From a virus, in IMG/VR virus record IMGVR_UViG_3300025671_000325, positions 1 through 30,610 of that record: a stretch of 30,610 bases of DNA; one strand, given 5' to 3'. Positions 1-9,410 of the stretch are shown in pieces. The notes under the pieces were generated by a model that was not told the DNA's origin, did no database searches, and saw nothing but the letters and a program-made list of their open reading frames with translations. The position numbers and the translations under genes are program-made. Position 1 is the stretch's first letter; each line of letters opens with the position of its first letter.

Positions 1-708
1 CTCTTCCCAAACCTCTTTGCTTGTAGCAACGAGTTCTCCATCTGGAGAAAAATACTCACTAGCAGCTACATTGACATTATAGCCTTCTTGTAGTGCTAGG
101 TAAGTGTAATGTATATTGCCATTGCTAAGCATCCACTCTGCTAAGGGATCATATCCGTACGGTTCGGATAACCTTTGAGCAAGCCCAGCGTTGAAAGACA
201 ATTTGTCATTAACTTTATATCTGTATCTTTGAGACGTTTCAAAGTATTTAATATCGGCAAAACCATCTTCTAAGTATTCACCTTTTAATATATACTTATC
301 ATCTACGTATCTAACAAAATGATGTTGATCTAAATACTCATCACCTTGTTGTCTTTTGTAATCTATTTCAAATAAAAATTCTAAGCCACGTACTTTACCT
401 ACATTAGCACCGTCTGACCATGATTCCTCTGTACCATCATAAAATGTACTAGCTCTGTTTTCATAACCAAATCTAGCTATTTTACGTATACCTAAAGCTA
501 AGTTATAATCGTATGGCGTTTTTACCGTTACAGTTTCTAAACCATTAGTTACAGAAAATACATCTACATCTGATATGGAGTTACCACCATTGGCTGCAGC
601 GTAAAATGTAGCAAATTTAAAATACTTTTTAAAGTTTTGTGAACAACACTCTTTAGGTGCCGCGCAAGCAACTAATGTTATACACATTATTATTATTAGT
701 TTTTTCAT
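1..708 (-). CDS. Lipoprotein-like exported protein, C-terminus beyond the window
   Basis: The frame is open from an ATG at 706-708 to the left edge (236 codons visible), so the gene is partial. The N-terminus has two Lys, a hydrophobic stretch and a lipobox-like L-V-A-C ending at Cys15, as in a lipoprotein signal peptide. Two more Cys follow at residues 21-22. The mature part is rich in Tyr, Phe and alternating polar/hydrophobic residues, for example RYRYKVNDKLSFNAG, which recalls strands of Bacteroidota outer-membrane barrel proteins. The ATG overlaps the TGA of the upstream 2378-residue gene as ATGA, which suggests coupled translation and late expression. I do not recognise the family. Roles in superinfection exclusion, lysis or the virion are all possible. 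The reading frame and signal are clear; the function is open. Confidence 0.75.
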   Translation of the reverse strand, partial: MKKLIIIMCITLVACAAPKECCSQNFKKYFKFATFYAAANGGNSISDVDVFSVTNGLETVTVKTPYDYNLALGIRKIARFGYENRASTFYDGTEESWSDGANVGKVRGLEFLFEIDYKRQQGDEYLDQHHFVRYVDDKYILKGEYLEDGFADIKYFETSQRYRYKVNDKLSFNAGLAQRLSEPYGYDPLAEWMLSNGNIHYTYLALQEGYNVNVAASEYFSPDGELVATSKEVWEE

Positions 709-3700
709 ATACCTTTTAAATTAAATTTTGGTTTTTTTGTTTTTACTTTTTTTGTTTTAGATTTTGCTTTTGCTTTTGCTTTCTTTTTATCAGATTTTAT
801 TTTTTCTTTTATATCTTTCATTTTTTTAGTATCGCCAAGATTTAAACTCCAAGTTGTATAACCACTTAAAAACATTAATCTTTGTAAAGCCGTGTAATCG
901 TTATCAGCAGCGTTTCTAAGATTTATAGTTTTTTGATATATTTTGTTTGTAGGCGCTGTAGTTATAGTCTGAGTATAATTTGTAACAGCAGACCACATAG
1001 GATTATCTATATCAAATGTTTCCATTTCTTCAATTACTTTTTTGTTATAATTCAAAGTTTTTTCTGCATTAACAATTCTTCTAGCTTTAATACCTACTAC
1101 AGGTGAAAAGTTTAGCATTTCCATTATAACAGCACTTTCATCTTTGTTGTAACCTGCTTCTCTTTGTTCCATAAACTTAATTGCCATGTTTTTCAAAGTA
1201 GACACTGCAACTCCATATATACCAGAACCTCTTAATATAGTGTCTATACTACCCTGTATAACTCTTTGTTTTTTAGTTAAATAAGCTTCAACTCTTTTGT
1301 CTTCATCTTCATCATCAGAACCAAACATAACGGCAAACAAAGCTGTTTGTAAACTATAAAATATTAAGTTTTGTGCAGCACCATAATATAATATTCTAGA
1401 CATGTTAGACATATTACTTTGCATCAGTGACGTGTTAGGTGGAGTTATTCTTCCATTAAGAATATCAGAACCTGCTTTTTTAATTATTCTATTGTACTGA
1501 GATGGTGTGTTTAAAAAATTTAATACCAACTTGCCTATCCAGCTTGCTTGTTGTTTAGATGTCATATCAGGTCTTGCAGATTGCTGAGTTGACTGTGTTA
1601 TGTCTTGAAAATCAGTAAAAGCTTTTGTTTCAGCTTCTTTTTTACTTAAACCATCTTTAATATATTTATTAACTCTATTTCTATAAAAAGCAGCACCACC
1701 AGTTGCAATTGCAATGTTATCACCGATTTGTGTAGGTAAAAAACCAAGTCTAAGAGCTTTACCAGTTATAATAGCTACTTGGTCAAATAAGTTTCCTGGT
1801 CTAGCTTTTTTAATAGCTTCTGCAAGTTCAGCACCATTAATATCTGTCTGTAAACCGCCACGTCTTTGCTTTAGCATATCTGAATTAAATATCATTGCAA
1901 AGTCTTTCCAGTATTGTGGTTGATTTGCAAAAGCTTTACCAGCTGCTAGTATATTATTGTCAGCAAAATTTAAATAGTTAACGTTAGACATTTGCTGTAG
2001 CAAAGAAGATCTTACATTTAAAAACATGACACCTGCAACAGAAGCATTTAACCAATTCATAAACATGTTTGGTTTTGAACTTGATCCTTTTGGTCTGTTA
2101 ACACCTGTTTTAATTCTGTGCAACATATCTTCTAAAGCCTCTCTAAAAGCAGGGCCGTAAGCAGCTTCAATTTTATTTAAGTTTTCTTCAGAAAACATTA
2201 TATCTGCATTTTCTTGAAACTCTGCAAAGTAACTAGCTCTACCAACCCTACCAGTTGCATCTACCAAGTCTATTCTTATGTTACCACTTTCCCAGCTTGG
2301 GCCTGGGTCTACATATGTTTCTTGTTTAGATATTATATTTAATGTATTTGCATAAGACTGTAGATTACCATCAGATTTTACTAGCTCAACTAACTTAGCT
2401 TGATCAACTTCGCTCAAACCAGGTATTTTGTAACCATGCTTATCCCATAGATATACTCTTATCGCGTCTTGATATGTAAAATCACCATCTGGTGTTTTTT
2501 TAGAAAGCATTTTGTTAACCTCAGGCATTTGTTTATTTAAAGCTTTATAGTCGTTTGCTACAGCTTGTTTAGCGGTGTCTACCTCTTTATATGCCCTGTT
2601 TAATGGTCTAACTAAAGCTTGTTCAAAAAAGTTTCTATGCGCGTCGCCTTTTTTTCCTTTACCCATAAAGTTGTAAAGTAAACCTACAAAATCCTCGTGA
2701 GATGGTGGTATAAATAATCTAAACTTACCCTTGTCAGCGCCACGTTTTCTTGCTTTAGTTCTTTCAAAACGTTTAAAAGATTCGATACCTGTAACTTCTT
2801 CTAGTATATTGTTAAAATCATCACTCATTGTTTTACTAAACTTAACTTTAGCTTGTTGAACTTTTGACTTAACATCAAATTGATCTAACATGTTTTTAAC
2901 AGCTTGCACGTTTTGCAAAGCATCATCAGCAAAGTAAAAGTCGTTAAATCCTTCACCAACTTTATCAGCAACCCAAAGTGCTTTTGCCTCTGCTGTAGAA
3001 TTACCTAGACCAGTTATATTTTTTAAAGGTATATTTAAACCATTAGCTTTTAAAAAGTCAAATATAGCTTTTTGTGCTTGTGGTGGTCTTGCTGTTAATA
3101 CAAACATGTTTTCAGGACCAAACTTACCCTGTAGTTTTATCGCCTTATTAAATAGTGGTGCTAACTTACCTTTTACAACTTTGTTAAAGTCAGAAAAATC
3201 AAATACATAACCAAGGTCTAATAAGTCTTCGTATGTTTTAGCATACTCTTCAGCGTTTAAAGTACCAGTAGTACCTTCAGGTGTTGTGTATTTAACTAGC
3301 GATTTAGTTGTGGCTAGTGTGTCGTCAAAATCTAAAACAGTAATACCTTTAGGTTCACTAACTGTTCTTGAAGCTCTAATAGCTTTGTTTATTTTTTTAG
3401 TCTTACTTATATTTTCTTTTATAGGTAGTGCTTTACCATTTTTATTTGTATTAAAAATTTCTTTAAAAGTTCTACCGTCTAAACCTATTATTGAGCTAGG
3501 ATCTATAGAAGCAACTTCTTCGTTAAAATATCTTTCCCACCAAGAATTACTTATAACGCTCCAGTCTTTAGGCATTTTTGTTCTAAGTCCAGCTGCTATT
3601 AATTTTTCGTCCATAGCTTTGTCTAAGTATATTAACTTGTAATTATCTATAACTAAATCATAAGAAGCTTTAAAACTAGATGATTTTGACAACGAAGAGT

Positions 3701-6700
3701 CTATTAAATATAAATAAGCGGCTGTTGCTGGCATAGCGTGTTCATACTCTACTTTTAAACTACCAGATTTTGTAGGTGTTAATTTTTTAGAATAACCAAC
3801 AAACTGAGCGCCCATTTTATGCCAATGCTTAGTATCGTTACCTGTTATTTTTAAATAATTACCAATAACTCTAGCTGCGTTTTTATCAATTTTACCATTT
3901 TTATTTATTGCTTTATCAAAACGTTTCCACATTTCTTTATGTATTAAAGCAACTTTTTTATTCCACTTTTCTATTTCACCGTTATCAATATTTTTTTGTA
4001 TTGTTTTTTGGTTTTTAAATATTGTACTATAAGAAGATATTGAAAAATCAATATCATTACCGTTAGCATCTTTTATAGGTTTTCCAAATACAACTCCTTC
4101 TTTATCACGCAGCTTTTTTATTGCAGGAACATACAAGTTATTGTATAAGTTTTTATACTTTTCTTTTAAAAATTTATTATCACTTTTTCCAACAACGTAA
4201 TAACTTGGTGTAAATACAGTTCCACCACCTTTACCAAACCAAAAATCTTTAGGCATTAAAGGTAACAAGTCTTTTTCTATAACTTCTACAAGTTGTTTTA
4301 TACCTTCTTCTGTTTTTAAATCGTAAGTAGCTTCTATACCGTGAAATTTAAAAAGCTTGTCAATAACTTTGCCTTCTTCCATTTCAAACTGATCTCTAAC
4401 GCTAATTATATCTTCAACAGTTTTACTAAAAGCAGCTTTGCCCTGTGCGGCTGTAATATCAGCTGTTTGTTGTTTTAAAGCTTTTTGCTCTTGTGCTGGT
4501 GCTACTTTAGTTTTAGCCTCTAAAAACCTTTGAGCTCCAGATATAGCCGCGTTTATAGAGTGAACCTTAGCAACGCCTTTAAGTAGCTGTCCGATGTCCC
4601 TGCTATACACACTCGCCTCGTTTTTCGGCGTAATACCTAAGTCTTTTTTAAACTGCTCTACAATTTCAGGTGTTGGATTTACAAACTGCGGTTTTAGTTT
4701 TTTTACTTGTGTTTGGCTTGTTAGCCCTTTACTTCTACCTTTTGGCGATGTAATCTCACCAGTTGGGTCTGTGTAATTTTCGTAGAAATAATCTAGTGGC
4801 AAACCTTTCAAGCCAATAGCATACCCATATGTATCTCTTGACACATCTAAGTTTTCACCTATTTTATTTATATCAGCAGTTTTATCAGTTACATTATAAA
4901 GAGGTAGTGTTTTGATAAACTTATCCGCATTATTTGGCGCATTAAAAAATCTTTGTATATTCTGAGCTTCAGCTGGTACTGGCATACCTTCAGTATACTT
5001 TGTAACAGCGGCTAGGTTAGCTCCTCCTTCCATAATTTTTTTAGCAGGAACTTCAAATATTAACTCTCCTACTTTACCAGCATACTTAGATATTATGCTT
5101 TTAAAGTTATCACCTTTAACGACTTTAACTAAAGATTTTATTTTATCAGCTACTCTGTTTGCTATAGCAAAGTCTTGTAGTATATTTATTTTTTGTACAA
5201 ATGTATCTTCAAGATTTGTTGTAGTACCAACGTCACCTTCTATTTGTTTAGCTTCTTTTGTGTCAATGCTAGTTGTTTTGCCATAAGTTAAAGGTTTAAC
5301 TTTTTCGTATATAACCTGCCGTTTAGGTTTCATGTTAGCAATAACAAATGTTGAAAAAGCACCGTCCTTTTTGTTATATCTTTTTATAATACCAGGTAGA
5401 TATGTCATTGCTTCAGCAACAACATCTTCTCTAGCTATATCACCTGTTCTAGTATCGTAATTTAAAGCTTCTTTCGATAAAGCTAATAATTCAAACTGAG
5501 GTGCTAAAGCTTCGTTAGCCTCTTTAACTCTTTGTGGGTTTTGGCCTCTTTGTATTATTTTAACTAATTCTTCAGGAGTTTTTTTAGAAAGTGTTTTAGA
5601 TAAACGTTCACCACCACCTGGATCTTCAGTTGCAAAAGTTTTTGCTCTATCACTAATTTTGTTTTTCTTTATATTAGTAGAGTAGTCTTTTATAAAGTTA
5701 AAAGCTTGTCTTGCGTTACCAAATTCTTTTCTATATAAAAAGTCTCCTTCTACAAAATAACCAGCTTCGCTTAGTTTTCTTAATACATCTTCTAATACGT
5801 TTTTAATTTTTCCAAACACACCTTCGTTAAACTTGTAACCATCTTGTATTTCATCTGATAAAGAAGTAAATAATTCTTCTGTTTCAAAAACAGCATCACC
5901 ATCTATTTGATAAGAAAGTTTAAGTCTTTTTAAAACTCTCTGTTTACCATCTTCATCTAAAACGTCTAGCAAATCTTTGTTAAGTTTTATTTTAGCTTCT
6001 TTATCAAGTTTGTTGTAAGAGTTACCTATAATACCATGTAAAAGCTCATGTGATCCAACGCCAATAGCTCCAGTTTCTCTAGCAACCTCAGTGTTTATGT
6101 AATAAGTTTTACCGTCTTCACTAATAGCACCATCAGATTCTTCTTCACCAGGGAATATTTTTCCAAACTCTTCTTTAGAAACTTCTTTCTGCTCAATACC
6201 TATTTCTTCTGCAGCTTCTTTAGTTCCTTCTAATCTTGTAGTTAGTAATTGCTCTTTAGCAGTTTCGTTTATTAATTCTATTCTTTCACTTAAAACTTTG
6301 TCTTTATCTGTTAAACTTTTTAAAGCAAATCCTCTTTCTTGTTTAGTAAGATCTCCATTTTGATATTGATCTTGTATTTTTTGTATTTTATCTTTTATAT
6401 TGTCTTTTTCTTGCAGTATATTTTCTAAAGAAGTTTTTTGCTCATCTGTAAGTATTTCTTTTATTTTTCTTTTTTCATTTATATACTTTTTAAGATCTTC
6501 TTTTGATTGTTCTAATTTAGCATCAACTTGATCTTTATACTCTTGAGGCTTATTTTTATAGTTATATTTTAAATTGTTAAGCGTAGCATAGTCGTTTATT
6601 TTTTTATTTAACTCTTTAACGCTAGCATTGTCACTTCTTAATGCTCTACCTATAAACTTACTACCAGCACCAACACCTGCAGAACCTACAAATCCCATTA

Positions 6701-7841
6701 AATAGCTTTCTAAACCTTCCTCGCTAGTCATAGTGTCCCACATAGCAGCAATAGCTTCACCAGTGCTTTTTTGCTCTGCATAAGCTCGGCTCATAGCCTC
6801 TATACCGCTTTGCCCCCACTCTGTTAAACCTTCTCTATTACTTGATAGCAATAGTTTAGCTGCTAAAGTAGATTTACCTGCATTACTAAATATATACTTA
6901 GTAACACCTTTAAGCCCAATGTACTCTAAGCCAGTAGCAAATACACCTAAAGCGGTTGGTAAAGCTAAATCTACTTCGTCGTTATCTATTAACTTATCCA
7001 TAGCTTCATCATTATCGCCGTATAAAGTTCTAGCTTTAGCCTCATTGTAATCAGTAAACATAGGCGCTATAATTTGAAAAGGCAAAGAAACACCACCTGT
7101 TGCTAAAGCTGGAAGCGCAGTTTCTATCATAGCTGTATTAGCTCTAAAAATACCACCAACAAAATCAGACAAATCACCTTGTTTAAAACCTTTTACAATA
7201 CCTTCACCAGTATCTTTAATAAGATATTTGTCAACAGCTTTCATTTCTTTGTACTGTCTTTTCAAAAACTCGTTAGTTTGTTGTTTTGATTGAGCAACAC
7301 CAGAAGAGTCGTAATTTTCAAGAAATTTTATTCTATCAGCATTGGTTTTAAAACCAGTAGGGTCTGCCGTAGGACTTTCGTAAGAGGCTGTTGGGTCTAA
7401 AGTTTTTAAATAATTTAGCTCTTCAGGATCATAATCAACATCAGTTTGCATTCTTTTAAAAAACTCACCACCAAAAGCAGGTATCTTATTTACTAAAAAA
7501 CTTTTAAATCTAGTTGGAATATTTTTAGTTTCATTTATTAAAACTTCAACAGTTTCTTTTATTTCTTCTTTGTCGGTAAAAGCATCTTTAACCATTTTAA
7601 AAGTATTGTCTATACCCACAAAAGCTTTAGCTTTAAAACCAGGTATCAAATCTTGGCCAAGAACATTGGGAGAAACAACGTTTTTAAAAGCTTTTTCTCT
7701 TTTAACATCTTCTGGATCTGGCGCTTTAGCCAAGCCCTTACCTTTCATGTCAGACATAAAAGTGTTAAAATCAAGATCTTGCTTTTTAGCAAATCCTTGA
7801 AGCTCTTTTAATGTATACTGCTCTTCTCCTAATTGATACAT
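705..7841 (-). CDS. Giant polyvalent, probably ejected virion protein (2378 aa)
   Basis: This multidomain protein is likely packaged and ejected with the DNA. In order it shows: hydrophobic segments near residues 234-266, 289-317 and 378-400; a charged coiled-coil region at about 400-537; an HELLH zinc-metallopeptidase motif (H598, E599, H602) with candidate third ligands E655/E656; a sigma-70 region-2-like stretch at about 780-850 (EDVVAEAM at 805-812, then FSTF from F829); an unassigned middle; a HAD phosphatase-like domain with DFDDT at 1504-1508, T1583 in VLTARPP and D1639-D1640 in FADDA; a region at about 1920-2135 resembling the large-polyvalent-protein-associated domains of phages; a hydrophobic segment near 2148-2172; and a Lys/Ala-rich tail at 2340-2378. 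SKT motifs recur at 748, 1139 and 1669, between modules. It lies 3 bases after the 520-residue gene and ends in TGA within an ATGA overlap. The polyvalent architecture is family knowledge (Iyer and colleagues); ejection is inferred. Confidence 0.75.
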   Translation of the reverse strand: MYQLGEEQYTLKELQGFAKKQDLDFNTFMSDMKGKGLAKAPDPEDVKREKAFKNVVSPNVLGQDLIPGFKAKAFVGIDNTFKMVKDAFTDKEEIKETVEVLINETKNIPTRFKSFLVNKIPAFGGEFFKRMQTDVDYDPEELNYLKTLDPTASYESPTADPTGFKTNADRIKFLENYDSSGVAQSKQQTNEFLKRQYKEMKAVDKYLIKDTGEGIVKGFKQGDLSDFVGGIFRANTAMIETALPALATGGVSLPFQIIAPMFTDYNEAKARTLYGDNDEAMDKLIDNDEVDLALPTALGVFATGLEYIGLKGVTKYIFSNAGKSTLAAKLLLSSNREGLTEWGQSGIEAMSRAYAEQKSTGEAIAAMWDTMTSEEGLESYLMGFVGSAGVGAGSKFIGRALRSDNASVKELNKKINDYATLNNLKYNYKNKPQEYKDQVDAKLEQSKEDLKKYINEKRKIKEILTDEQKTSLENILQEKDNIKDKIQKIQDQYQNGDLTKQERGFALKSLTDKDKVLSERIELINETAKEQLLTTRLEGTKEAAEEIGIEQKEVSKEEFGKIFPGEEESDGAISEDGKTYYINTEVARETGAIGVGSHELLHGIIGNSYNKLDKEAKIKLNKDLLDVLDEDGKQRVLKRLKLSYQIDGDAVFETEELFTSLSDEIQDGYKFNEGVFGKIKNVLEDVLRKLSEAGYFVEGDFLYRKEFGNARQAFNFIKDYSTNIKKNKISDRAKTFATEDPGGGERLSKTLSKKTPEELVKIIQRGQNPQRVKEANEALAPQFELLALSKEALNYDTRTGDIAREDVVAEAMTYLPGIIKRYNKKDGAFSTFVIANMKPKRQVIYEKVKPLTYGKTTSIDTKEAKQIEGDVGTTTNLEDTFVQKINILQDFAIANRVADKIKSLVKVVKGDNFKSIISKYAGKVGELIFEVPAKKIMEGGANLAAVTKYTEGMPVPAEAQNIQRFFNAPNNADKFIKTLPLYNVTDKTADINKIGENLDVSRDTYGYAIGLKGLPLDYFYENYTDPTGEITSPKGRSKGLTSQTQVKKLKPQFVNPTPEIVEQFKKDLGITPKNEASVYSRDIGQLLKGVAKVHSINAAISGAQRFLEAKTKVAPAQEQKALKQQTADITAAQGKAAFSKTVEDIISVRDQFEMEEGKVIDKLFKFHGIEATYDLKTEEGIKQLVEVIEKDLLPLMPKDFWFGKGGGTVFTPSYYVVGKSDNKFLKEKYKNLYNNLYVPAIKKLRDKEGVVFGKPIKDANGNDIDFSISSYSTIFKNQKTIQKNIDNGEIEKWNKKVALIHKEMWKRFDKAINKNGKIDKNAARVIGNYLKITGNDTKHWHKMGAQFVGYSKKLTPTKSGSLKVEYEHAMPATAAYLYLIDSSLSKSSSFKASYDLVIDNYKLIYLDKAMDEKLIAAGLRTKMPKDWSVISNSWWERYFNEEVASIDPSSIIGLDGRTFKEIFNTNKNGKALPIKENISKTKKINKAIRASRTVSEPKGITVLDFDDTLATTKSLVKYTTPEGTTGTLNAEEYAKTYEDLLDLGYVFDFSDFNKVVKGKLAPLFNKAIKLQGKFGPENMFVLTARPPQAQKAIFDFLKANGLNIPLKNITGLGNSTAEAKALWVADKVGEGFNDFYFADDALQNVQAVKNMLDQFDVKSKVQQAKVKFSKTMSDDFNNILEEVTGIESFKRFERTKARKRGADKGKFRLFIPPSHEDFVGLLYNFMGKGKKGDAHRNFFEQALVRPLNRAYKEVDTAKQAVANDYKALNKQMPEVNKMLSKKTPDGDFTYQDAIRVYLWDKHGYKIPGLSEVDQAKLVELVKSDGNLQSYANTLNIISKQETYVDPGPSWESGNIRIDLVDATGRVGRASYFAEFQENADIMFSEENLNKIEAAYGPAFREALEDMLHRIKTGVNRPKGSSSKPNMFMNWLNASVAGVMFLNVRSSLLQQMSNVNYLNFADNNILAAGKAFANQPQYWKDFAMIFNSDMLKQRRGGLQTDINGAELAEAIKKARPGNLFDQVAIITGKALRLGFLPTQIGDNIAIATGGAAFYRNRVNKYIKDGLSKKEAETKAFTDFQDITQSTQQSARPDMTSKQQASWIGKLVLNFLNTPSQYNRIIKKAGSDILNGRITPPNTSLMQSNMSNMSRILYYGAAQNLIFYSLQTALFAVMFGSDDEDEDKRVEAYLTKKQRVIQGSIDTILRGSGIYGVAVSTLKNMAIKFMEQREAGYNKDESAVIMEMLNFSPVVGIKARRIVNAEKTLNYNKKVIEEMETFDIDNPMWSAVTNYTQTITTAPTNKIYQKTINLRNAADNDYTALQRLMFLSGYTTWSLNLGDTKKMKDIKEKIKSDKKKAKAKAKSKTKKVKTKKPKFNLKGI

Positions 7842-7844
7842 GTA

Positions 7845-9407
7845 TTAATTTTTAAAATCTACAGGTTTGCTTTTTGTACTTGGCCCAAAATAAGTTTCAT
7901 AAAGAGTTTTATCTTTATCAGACTCATCGTTAACAAATTGTGTTCTAAAACCTTCAGGTTCTTTAGTTTCAAAATTTAAACCAGTAAAGTTAGAACCAAC
8001 ACCTCTTAGAGATAAAGCTTGGTTAACAGGTATTTTTTCGGCAACAAAATATTTTCCATAACCATCTGATTTTCTATCTGTGTCAAGATAACTTAACTCC
8101 ACCATGCCGTCACCTACATTTTCAAATTTTCTAGCATTGTTTTTAGAATAACTAATATCACCTTCTTGACTCATTTTATTTGCAGTTGATCTAGCTTGAG
8201 CAATAGTTAAATACTGTTGGCCGTCTAAAAGAACTTGACCTTCTTTTTGTGGTTTAGTTACTTTTTCAGGTCTATTATTAAAACCTTTTTGAAAAGCATC
8301 TTTAGCACTAGGCATTATTTCATTATCTACAAGCCAAGACACTTTTTCATGACTAGTCCAGTCTTCGTTTTTTAACTTCTCCATTGTTCCTGTAGCTATA
8401 TACTCTCTATATTGTAACTCTGAAGAATCTAGTCCTTCTTCTTTTGGATCTAGTATTGGTGGATGTTTTTGGCCGTCAAGCATAAAGCCACCTGGCTGTG
8501 TAATATATTTTAATACTGGCGCAGAAATTTCATCACCACTAGGGCTATACCAAAAGCTACTTAATTGATTAGGTGTCATTTCATTAACATTGTTAAATGT
8601 TGAGTTTCTAAAACCTTCTTCATCAAACACACCTTCTTTACTTCTTTGACCAGCTTTTTGAAGATCAACACTATTATTATCAATATAATCAAGCAATACT
8701 TTTTTTTCATTTAACTCTGGTAATTCAAGTTCAGATAAAGGCGTGTAAGTTATTTCTGTTTTTTTCTTAGGTGAGCCAGTTATATTTGTTGTAGGTGAAA
8801 ATTTATCTAAATCTATATTACTATTCTCACCAATTAAAACCCATTGTTTTTTACCATCATACTCCATAAAATCAAAACTTTGATGTATTGATCCATCAGC
8901 AAATGAAGCGCCGTGTTGTTGAGACATGGCAGAAGAAGCTGGGTTTATAGCAACTTTCATATCACCTTTACTTGTAGTAAAAGTTCCTTTTTCATATATT
9001 TGTTTAAATATACCATCTTTAGATTTTATAAGATCAGCACCTTGTTTTAATCTTTTTAATTCGCTGTCAACTTGGTTTCTTATTTCAACAGCTCTTTGCA
9101 CTTGACCTATAGCTTCTAAATTAGCGGCTTTCATTAACATTTTTTTATGGCTATTTACTTCGTCAGTTGCAATATTTTGAATATGCATATCATAATCTGA
9201 GTCTTTTATTTCGTTCTTAGCATTAGTCATGGTTTGTGCACCTTTTTTTCTACCATTTTGCCTAGTTACAAAAGCATTACCTATTAAACTAAGAGCTTTA
9301 ACACCAACAAAAGCCATAGCAGCATCTCTAGCTCTATTATCTCTAATGTCACCCGATGTAGATCTACCTATGTTGTAAAGTGCGTTTGAATCAATTATTT
9401 TACCCAT
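7845..9407 (-). CDS. Probable internal virion protein, family not recognised (520 aa)
   Basis: The ATG at 9407 follows the stop of the S74 gene by 3 bases, and the stop lies 3 bases before the giant polyvalent gene, so this gene sits inside a tight structural cluster. The N-terminal third holds a short Ala/Val/Leu-rich segment (residues about 28-46) and then a highly charged helical region to about residue 125. The rest is polar with no repeats, signal peptide or catalytic motif that I can identify. In many short-tailed phages the genes between tail and ejection proteins encode internal core or cargo proteins, and position is the only support for that role here. It could equally be a minor tail component. 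The coding call is secure; the function is tentative. Confidence 0.6.
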   Translation of the reverse strand: MGKIIDSNALYNIGRSTSGDIRDNRARDAAMAFVGVKALSLIGNAFVTRQNGRKKGAQTMTNAKNEIKDSDYDMHIQNIATDEVNSHKKMLMKAANLEAIGQVQRAVEIRNQVDSELKRLKQGADLIKSKDGIFKQIYEKGTFTTSKGDMKVAINPASSAMSQQHGASFADGSIHQSFDFMEYDGKKQWVLIGENSNIDLDKFSPTTNITGSPKKKTEITYTPLSELELPELNEKKVLLDYIDNNSVDLQKAGQRSKEGVFDEEGFRNSTFNNVNEMTPNQLSSFWYSPSGDEISAPVLKYITQPGGFMLDGQKHPPILDPKEEGLDSSELQYREYIATGTMEKLKNEDWTSHEKVSWLVDNEIMPSAKDAFQKGFNNRPEKVTKPQKEGQVLLDGQQYLTIAQARSTANKMSQEGDISYSKNNARKFENVGDGMVELSYLDTDRKSDGYGKYFVAEKIPVNQALSLRGVGSNFTGLNFETKEPEGFRTQFVNDESDKDKTLYETYFGPSTKSKPVDFKN

Positions 9408-9410
9408 GTT

